Source: CAZXCK01 sp964639225
Lineage (GTDB): Bacteria > Chloroflexota > Anaerolineae > Aggregatilineales > Phototrophicaceae
DNA length: 37,632 nt
Assembly (NCBI GenBank): GCA_964639225.1
Contig: CAZXCK010000023.1
Coordinates: 1-37,632 of the forward strand
Direction of reading: 5' to 3'
Positions within the stretch are counted from its first letter, which is position 1. Every line of letters starts with the position of its first letter. A program made the position numbers and the translations under genes. Positions 32,245 to 37,632 of this stretch are shown here, one piece after another. The notes under the pieces are model-generated. The model had not been told where the DNA came from. It did no database searches and saw nothing but the letters and a program-made list of their open reading frames with translations.

Positions 32245-33174
32245 ATGACTGAATCCTCACAGGCCATAGCAAGCACGTCATCAACGCCTTTGAGACCATC
32301 CCACCGTCCAAAGATGGAGGCATTAGGACGATGGGCATTTCTGATGCCGATTGCTATTATTAATCTGGTTGTGATTGTTATCCCTTCGATCATCGGCCTG
32401 GGCGCAGCTTTCACTGATTGGACAGGATACAACACGCCAAGTTTCATTGGACTAAACAATTTTGAAACTCTTTTCCAGGACCCCGTTTTCTTCATCGCTC
32501 TCAAGAATAATCTGATCTGGACCGCCTTATTCCTGACCGCACCAATCGCCGTTGGTCTGTTAGGAGCATACACGCTTTCGACGATCAAACGAGGCCAGAT
32601 GTTCTTTCGTGTGGCCTTTTTCATTCCCTACGTGATTGCCAGCGTCGTGAACACTCAACTCTGGCGGCAGCTGCTGCACCCTCGTGTAGGAATCGGCGCA
32701 TGGCTGGGGGAGCATGGCATTGATATTCTGGATTTTCCAGTCTTCGGCACTCGAAGTACAGCTCTGTATGGTGTCGCATTTGTAGACGCCTGGCATTTCT
32801 GGGGCTTCTTAGTAGTCATCTATCTGGCGGCGATGTCGGCGGTCGATACCGAGTTGTATGAGGTCGCAAGACTGGATGGAGCCACACGTTTTCAGCAGTT
32901 CTGGCATGTGACCTTGCCAAGCATACGCCCCACCCTTGTTTTCACCATACTGATGATCATCATCTGGTCCTCAACGACCTTTGATTACGTCTATATGCTG
33001 ACCAACGGTGGTCCAGCTAACTCATCACAGGTGATGTCCACTTATCTCTATGACCATGCTTTTCGTCGCTTTAACGCCAGTTACGCCGCTGGAATCGGAA
33101 TGATGATGAGCTTGTGGGTTGCCCTCGCGGTGGCCGGCTTTGTCTACCTGAGACGACGCGGATGGGAGATATAG
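32245..33174 (+). CDS. Sugar ABC transporter permease, MalF/UgpA type
   Basis: 309 residues, about six membrane segments. The coupling loop reads EVARLDGATRFQQFWHVTLP, the EAA-like motif. N-terminal hydrophobic segments include FLMPIAIINLVVIVIPSIIG and, later, VAFFIPYVIASVV. The frame opens at a TTG at 32224, but GGAG lies 8 bases before ATG 32245, so that is used. It ends 3 bases before the second permease. Confidence 0.92.
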   Translation: MTESSQAIASTSSTPLRPSHRPKMEALGRWAFLMPIAIINLVVIVIPSIIGLGAAFTDWTGYNTPSFIGLNNFETLFQDPVFFIALKNNLIWTALFLTAPIAVGLLGAYTLSTIKRGQMFFRVAFFIPYVIASVVNTQLWRQLLHPRVGIGAWLGEHGIDILDFPVFGTRSTALYGVAFVDAWHFWGFLVVIYLAAMSAVDTELYEVARLDGATRFQQFWHVTLPSIRPTLVFTILMIIIWSSTTFDYVYMLTNGGPANSSQVMSTYLYDHAFRRFNASYAAGIGMMMSLWVALAVAGFVYLRRRGWEI

Positions 33175-33177
33175 ATC

Positions 33178-34011
33178 ATGAATTTACGAAGCCGCACGCC
33201 CTCAGCGATACCCAGCTACACAATTCTGATTATCCTGGTGATATTTGCACTTGGCCCAATTCTCGTGCTGCTGATGAATTCAGTGAAATCAACGCCCGAA
33301 ATTGGAAGGAACCCAATCGGTTTTCCAGAGATATTCGTCTGGGAAAACTATACTGAGGCATGGGAACAGGGCGACTATGCCACCACCATGCGCAACAGCA
33401 TTATACTCACCGGCGGCGCGATTGTTGGTACCCTGACGCTCGCTGGCCTGGCAGCCTATGCGCTGGCTCGACTAAAGCTTAAAGGTGCGAGCATCATCGC
33501 TTTCTATTTCCTGGTGGGAACAAGTGTACCGGCCCAGTTGTTCATTATCCCGCTCTTCTTTATATGGAGAGAGCTTGGCCTGGTCAACAGCCAGATTGGA
33601 TTGATTATCATATACTGTGGACTGTTCTCGCCATTCGCCACATATCTGCTGCGATCGTACATGGTTGCCCTGCCAGAGGAATTTATCGAAGCCGCGAAAA
33701 TCGACGGTGCATCACCGTGGCACGTTTTTTTCCACATCATCGTCCCACTGTCGTGGCCGGGATTTCTAACTGCCGGTCTTGTGGTGGGTTTGGGAGTGTG
33801 GAACGAATTCCTGTTCGCTATCACTTTCTTGCCGGACCCGGAATACAAGCCGATCGCAACCAGTCTTTTTGCGTTCCAGGCACGGTTTGGGCGTGACTGG
33901 GGTCTAACCAGCGCTGGCTCGGTCATTATGATGCTGCCAGTGATTGTACTGTTCCTGCTCTTACAGCGTCGCTTTATCGAAGGGCTGACGCAGGGCGGTC
34001 TCAAAGCATAA
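33178..34011 (+). CDS. Sugar ABC transporter permease, MalG/UgpE type
   Basis: 277 residues. The EAA loop is EAAKIDGASPWHVFFHIIVP, and the N-terminus is short (SAIPSYTILIILVIFALGPI). GLVVGLGVWNEFLFAITFLP is the usual motif following the loop. GGGAG lies 9 bases before ATG. It forms a heterodimer with the preceding permease. Compared with the broken permease at 26979-27258, this one is complete. Confidence 0.93.
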   Translation: MNLRSRTPSAIPSYTILIILVIFALGPILVLLMNSVKSTPEIGRNPIGFPEIFVWENYTEAWEQGDYATTMRNSIILTGGAIVGTLTLAGLAAYALARLKLKGASIIAFYFLVGTSVPAQLFIIPLFFIWRELGLVNSQIGLIIIYCGLFSPFATYLLRSYMVALPEEFIEAAKIDGASPWHVFFHIIVPLSWPGFLTAGLVVGLGVWNEFLFAITFLPDPEYKPIATSLFAFQARFGRDWGLTSAGSVIMMLPVIVLFLLLQRRFIEGLTQGGLKA

Positions 34012-34035
34012 CTACGTACTCCAGAGAGGTAAAAC

Positions 34036-36204
34036 ATGTCACTACCAACCGACTATACTGAGCGAGTCTACGCTGGTGTTCTGGGCAAGATCATCGGAGT
34101 TTATCTCGGTCGTCCCTTTGAGATGTGGGACTACGAACAAATCATGGAGCAGCTTGGTGACATTAACTATTATGTCCACGATAAGCTGGGTGTCCCGCTG
34201 ATTGTCACCGATGACGATATTTCCGGCACTTTCACGTTTCTGCGGGCGCTGCCAGACTACGGCAACAACGTCAAAACGCTGACACCTGCCCAGATCGGTC
34301 ACACTTGGCTGAATTATCTGATTGAGCAAACGACGATCCTGTGGTGGGGCGGCATGGGCAACTCCACCGAACACACCGCTTACCTGCGCCTGAAGTCTGG
34401 CATCGAAGCGCCGCAAAGCGGTTCGATGGCGCTGAATGGGAAAGTGGTTTCAGAGCAGATTGGTGCGCAGATATTCATCGATGGCTGGGCAATGATCGCA
34501 CCTGGCGATCCTGAGCTGGCCGTTGATCTGGCCCGGCGAGCGGCCAGTGTCAGCCACGATGGCGAAGCAATCTATGGGGCGCAGGTTCTCGCCGCCATGG
34601 AAGCACAGGCATTCGTCGAGTCGGACATCAACAAGCTGATTGATACTGCTGTTTCGTTTATCCCGAAGAACTCCGTCATTTATCATATGATCAATGACAT
34701 CCGAGAGTGGCACGCTAAAGAACCCGATTGGCGCAAAGCCAGAGAACAACTTGACGCACAATACGGCAACGCGAAGTATGGCGGTAACTGCCATATGGTG
34801 CCCAATCACGGTCTGATCGTCTTTTCGCTGTTGTACGGTGAGGATGACTTTCAGAAGTCGCTCATGGTCGTCAATACTTCCGGTTGGGACACTGACTGCA
34901 ACTCTGGCAATCTGGGTTGTCTACTCGGCATCAAAAATGGTCTTGCCGGGATCAACCATGGCCCGGACTGGCGCGGGCCGGTTGCCGACCGACTTTACCT
35001 GCCCACAGCGGATGGAGGACGTGCGATCACCGACGCTGTAACCGAGACATATCACGTTGTCAATATTGCCCGATCGCTGCAGGGCGAAGCGCCTGTAGCT
35101 CCCAAGAACGGCGCTCGTTTCCACTTTGAACTGCCCGGTTCAGTCCAGGGCTTCCAGGTCGAAGATACGATTGAGTCGCGTGGTAGCGCCACATTGGAGA
35201 ATGTGCCCGGACACAGCGAAACAGGATCGCGCAGCCTGGCAGTACATTATCATCAACTGGCAGATGGTCGGACAACGCGGGTCAGCACGGTGACGTTTGT
35301 CCCCTCAAAAGAGGTCGCTACGTATTTTGTACGGCGCGGTTATCCGCTGCTTGCCTCGCCCACAATCTACCCAGGACAGACCCTCAAAGCACGCATGCTC
35401 GCAGATAGAGGTAACTCACAACCGATCAACGTACGACTCTACTGCCGCTACTACAATGAGACCGACGACCTCTCGATTCTGTCCGGGGATCCGGTCACCC
35501 TGAGTAGCGGAGAAGTGTTTGAGACTACATGGATCGTACCAGACACGGGTGGCTACCCGATCGCCTTTGTCGGCATCGAGATAAGTGGGCAGGGTGGAAT
35601 CAGTGGCACACTGTACCTCGATTATCTCACCTGGGACGGCGCACCCAATATGGCGCTGAATCGTCCCTATGAACGAGATTTGTCTCGCATTAGCCGTGGC
35701 CTGGGCCCGATCATGTGGAAAAAAGCCTGGGTTGATGGCCTGGATAGTCGTGAACGACTAACCGAGATGGACTTCTACCCCGAACCCTATCGGCTGATAC
35801 AGAATGAGGGGCGTGGCCTGCTCATACAAGGCACACGCGAGTGGCAGGATTACCAGTTCACGGCACAGCTCACACCCCACATGTGCAAGGCAGGTGGCAT
35901 CGCTGTGCGTGTACAGGGCATGCGTCGCTATTATGCGCTGCTTTGTGATACGGAAAGAATCCGTCTGGTACGGGCTTTTGAGGGCGAGGATCATGTACTC
36001 GCAGAAACGGACAAAGGCTGGAAGTTCGGCGTCCCCTACGAACTCTCCCTGAAAGTAAAGGGCAACAGCCTGATTGGCCTCATCAACGGCGAGGTCGTGC
36101 TGGAAGGCGAAGACCCTGAACATCGCTATACCGGCGGTGGCATCGCCCTGGTCGCCGAAGTTGGCCGCATTGGTTGCGATCAGGTTTTCGTAAAACCAGT
36201 GTAA
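34036..36204 (+). CDS. Cytoplasmic ADP-ribosylglycohydrolase-family enzyme with two C-terminal beta domains
   Basis: 722 residues, no signal peptide. The N-terminal ~340 residues are the DraG-like domain: RVYAGVLGKIIGVYLGRPFE, TDDDISGTF with D59-D61, and GWDTDCNSGNLGCLLG in the second metal motif. About 365-530 is a beta-sandwich-like region (YPGQTLKARMLADRG). About 560-720 resembles the concanavalin-like/DUF1080 fold (GTREWQDYQFTAQLTPHMCK, then GLINGEVVLEGEDPEHRYTGG). Family role: hydrolysis of N-glycosidic ribosyl bonds with two metal ions; the actual substrate is not known. AGAGG is 6 bases before ATG. It lies between the permeases and a PfkB kinase, so its substrate is probably the imported compound. 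Confidence 0.87.
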   Translation: MSLPTDYTERVYAGVLGKIIGVYLGRPFEMWDYEQIMEQLGDINYYVHDKLGVPLIVTDDDISGTFTFLRALPDYGNNVKTLTPAQIGHTWLNYLIEQTTILWWGGMGNSTEHTAYLRLKSGIEAPQSGSMALNGKVVSEQIGAQIFIDGWAMIAPGDPELAVDLARRAASVSHDGEAIYGAQVLAAMEAQAFVESDINKLIDTAVSFIPKNSVIYHMINDIREWHAKEPDWRKAREQLDAQYGNAKYGGNCHMVPNHGLIVFSLLYGEDDFQKSLMVVNTSGWDTDCNSGNLGCLLGIKNGLAGINHGPDWRGPVADRLYLPTADGGRAITDAVTETYHVVNIARSLQGEAPVAPKNGARFHFELPGSVQGFQVEDTIESRGSATLENVPGHSETGSRSLAVHYHQLADGRTTRVSTVTFVPSKEVATYFVRRGYPLLASPTIYPGQTLKARMLADRGNSQPINVRLYCRYYNETDDLSILSGDPVTLSSGEVFETTWIVPDTGGYPIAFVGIEISGQGGISGTLYLDYLTWDGAPNMALNRPYERDLSRISRGLGPIMWKKAWVDGLDSRERLTEMDFYPEPYRLIQNEGRGLLIQGTREWQDYQFTAQLTPHMCKAGGIAVRVQGMRRYYALLCDTERIRLVRAFEGEDHVLAETDKGWKFGVPYELSLKVKGNSLIGLINGEVVLEGEDPEHRYTGGGIALVAEVGRIGCDQVFVKPV

Positions 36205-36217
36205 TTGCTACCTTGCG

Positions 36218-36258
36218 CCTGGCTGTCCGTCTGTAACTGGAATCTGTGGACAGCCAGG
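36218..36258 (+). other. Hairpin before the PfkB kinase gene
   Basis: 11-bp perfect stem CCTGGCTGTCC/GGACAGCCAGG (36218-36228, 36248-36258), 19-base loop, then TGTTTCTAATT. It is either a leaky terminator or a device that hides AGGTG, the only ribosome-site candidate for the kinase, which lies partly in the right arm. Confidence 0.6.
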
Positions 36259-36270
36259 TGTTTCTAATTC

Positions 36271-37200
36271 ATGGATATGTCGTCGATGGACTGCCCGATC
36301 CTGTGTTATGGCGAAATCGATCTCGATTGGTATCTTGCAGTGGACGCCTTGCCCGGCGCTGATCGTGACGCGCATGTGCGGCAGGAGATTCATAACGTCG
36401 GCGGCGCCGCCGCCAATGCGGCGGTATGGTTGGCACACTGGGGGATTCCGGTGCGACTGGCGGGTCTTGATCTGGGTGACGATGCCGATGGAGCCTTCAT
36501 CCGCCAGCAATTAGCGTGCTATCCACTGCTGGACAGCCACTATATCTGCTATCGGAGCGATCAGCCTACCCCGCGCTGCCAGTGCCTGGTCACACCAGAC
36601 GGCGAACGGTCGTTCATCGTCCATTGGCCCGACGATATTACAATGACTCCCTTAAGCTCAGCCATGTTACAGGGTGTAAGATGGCTCAACCTGGACATGT
36701 CTGGCGCGCTGTCACCTCGCCTGGAAGCTGCCCAACTCGCACGCGCTCATGGAGCATCGGTGCTGGTCAATGATATATATTCCGCCGACCATCCCCTGCT
36801 TGCCTATACTGATATTGTGGTCCTGTCAGCCGCCCTGTTCGACAGGCAATATAGTGGCGCCTCGCTGCGAGAGGTCCTCACATCAATGAGGCAGGCCAGC
36901 AATTGTGATGTGATTGTCACCAATGGTAGCCAACCCGTGTGGACGATGCTGAAAGACGGAAGTGAAATCACCGTATGGCCACCCTCGATTCAGGTAGTCG
37001 ATACAACCGGCGCGGGTGACGTATTCAAAGCAGGACTGCTCTACGGTCTCCTACAGGAAAACACGGTCCGCCAATCGCTTATCTGGGCAGTTGCGGCGGC
37101 AACAGCTAAAGCAGGTCGGGCTGGCACCACCACAGCACCGGCTGATTTGTCCACAGTGCAGCAACTCGCGATGATGATCTGTGCGCAGGTACATAAATGA
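36271..37200 (+). CDS. PfkB-family carbohydrate kinase
   Basis: 309 residues, cytosolic, ATP-dependent kinase for a sugar or nucleoside. The first signature is NVGGAAANAAVWLAHWG (42-58), and the second is DTTGAGDVFKAGLLYG with catalytic D250. The N-terminal core (CYGEIDLDWYLAVDALPGAD) fits ribokinase-type enzymes. ATG 36271 is the first start; there is no strong ribosome site. Its stop TGA overlaps the next ATG (ATGA). It would phosphorylate the product released by the preceding hydrolase, in line with ribose or another pentose. Confidence 0.9.
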   Translation: MDMSSMDCPILCYGEIDLDWYLAVDALPGADRDAHVRQEIHNVGGAAANAAVWLAHWGIPVRLAGLDLGDDADGAFIRQQLACYPLLDSHYICYRSDQPTPRCQCLVTPDGERSFIVHWPDDITMTPLSSAMLQGVRWLNLDMSGALSPRLEAAQLARAHGASVLVNDIYSADHPLLAYTDIVVLSAALFDRQYSGASLREVLTSMRQASNCDVIVTNGSQPVWTMLKDGSEITVWPPSIQVVDTTGAGDVFKAGLLYGLLQENTVRQSLIWAVAAATAKAGRAGTTTAPADLSTVQQLAMMICAQVHK

Positions 37201-37632
37201 GCATACCACGTCACCAGCTACGACGCTCTCGTTACGGAGACGTGCTCAGTATCTTCATCCTGATTATGAGCGCCGCCATCGGTGCTCAGGCCTACACCGA
37301 TATCAATCGCTATGCTCCTCTCCGAGCCGATGGTGTCGTCATCCAGGGATCGTGGGTAGGCCAGTTTATTAACCCTGCGGATGGTGAGACGTATGGCATA
37401 TATCATTTTATCGTGGACAACAAAGCATACAGTGGCCAGCAGTTACTGAGTGACATTGAATATAACGGCAGTGGTGGTAATGCCGTTTCGATCGTATATT
37501 TACCCGACGACCCGGCCCTGTCACGCATCTCCGGAACCGAGAGCTACGGTGTGACCTCGTTGCTGTTGCTGATATTTTGCATATCTGTAGCTGTCCTCTC
37601 TCTACAGTACTTCATTGCTTATTACACCGCAC
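37197..37632 (+). CDS. DUF3592-like membrane protein, partial
   Basis: 145 residues until the window ends, translated by hand. One membrane segment near the N-terminus (VLSIFILIMSAAIGAQAY) and one near the end (SLLLLIFCISVAVLSLQYFI) flank an extracytoplasmic beta domain with GVVIQGSWVG, YGIYHFIVDN and VSIVYLPDDPALSRI; the last motif is the hallmark of DUF3592-type proteins. The start is coupled to the kinase by an ATGA overlap. Role unknown. Confidence 0.7.
   Translation, partial: MSIPRHQLRRSRYGDVLSIFILIMSAAIGAQAYTDINRYAPLRADGVVIQGSWVGQFINPADGETYGIYHFIVDNKAYSGQQLLSDIEYNGSGGNAVSIVYLPDDPALSRISGTESYGVTSLLLLIFCISVAVLSLQYFIAYYTA

Overview
The window looks like a chromosomal segment of a bacterium, most likely a member of the Chloroflexota (Anaerolineae-like). 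This is inferred from the gene mix: solute-binding-protein ABC sugar loci with GntR/LacI-type and LacI regulators, GH38 mannosidases, ADP-ribosylglycohydrolase-family enzymes and DUF3592-like proteins. Genes have bacterial Shine-Dalgarno sites (GGAG/GAGG) and at least one clear sigma-70 type promoter. No rRNA, tRNA, CRISPR array or transposase was seen.

Region A (1-13743) is a glycan-utilisation locus. On the minus strand, read right to left, lie a GntR/LacI-type regulator, a family-5 solute-binding protein, two Dpp/Opp-type permeases, two ATPases and a GH38 alpha-mannosidase that runs off the left edge. Divergently, on the plus strand, are an FAD-dependent oxidoreductase and a second, distant GH38-type hydrolase, closed by a perfect 19-bp-stem terminator. 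The transporter resembles peptide transporters by sequence, but its neighbours argue for mannose-containing oligosaccharides.

Region B (about 14276-25563) is the most interesting part: a compact plus-strand cluster that encodes what looks like a complete archaellum, the archaeal rotary filament, in a bacterium. It has two archaellins, an ArlC/D/E-domain coiled-coil protein, ArlG-like and ArlF-like stator proteins, the ArlH KaiC-like ATPase, the ArlI motor ATPase, the ArlJ membrane platform, a small membrane protein of unknown role, an A24 prepilin peptidase, and two proteins that resemble bacterial type IV pilus PilN and PilO. The ArlF-like protein is fused to two CSPG/cadherin-like repeats and the PilO-like protein to an SH3-like domain. 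Both fusions look like adaptations for attachment to a bacterial envelope. A long AT-rich leader with inverted repeats precedes the cluster, hairpins follow each archaellin, and two mutually exclusive hairpins separate the filament genes from the motor genes.

The archaellum cluster is bracketed by decayed DNA. On the left is an internally deleted remnant of an SDR gene plus the tail of the gene upstream of it. On the right is an intact copy of that SDR gene (fructuronate reductase/mannonate oxidoreductase type) with the same upstream tail, which is fused to a broken sugar ABC permease; a frameshifted mazF remnant also lies there. The two SDR copies are in the same orientation, so the cluster sits between direct repeats.

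Region C (27517-37632) is a second sugar or nucleoside-like uptake locus. A divergent lipoprotein of the ADP-ribosylglycohydrolase family faces a LacI regulator with a promoter/operator overlap. Downstream come a family-1 solute-binding protein, two permeases, a cytoplasmic ADP-ribosylglycohydrolase with extra beta domains, a PfkB kinase and the start of a DUF3592-like membrane protein. Together they suggest outside cleavage, import, inside cleavage and phosphorylation of an N-glycoside or ribosyl compound.
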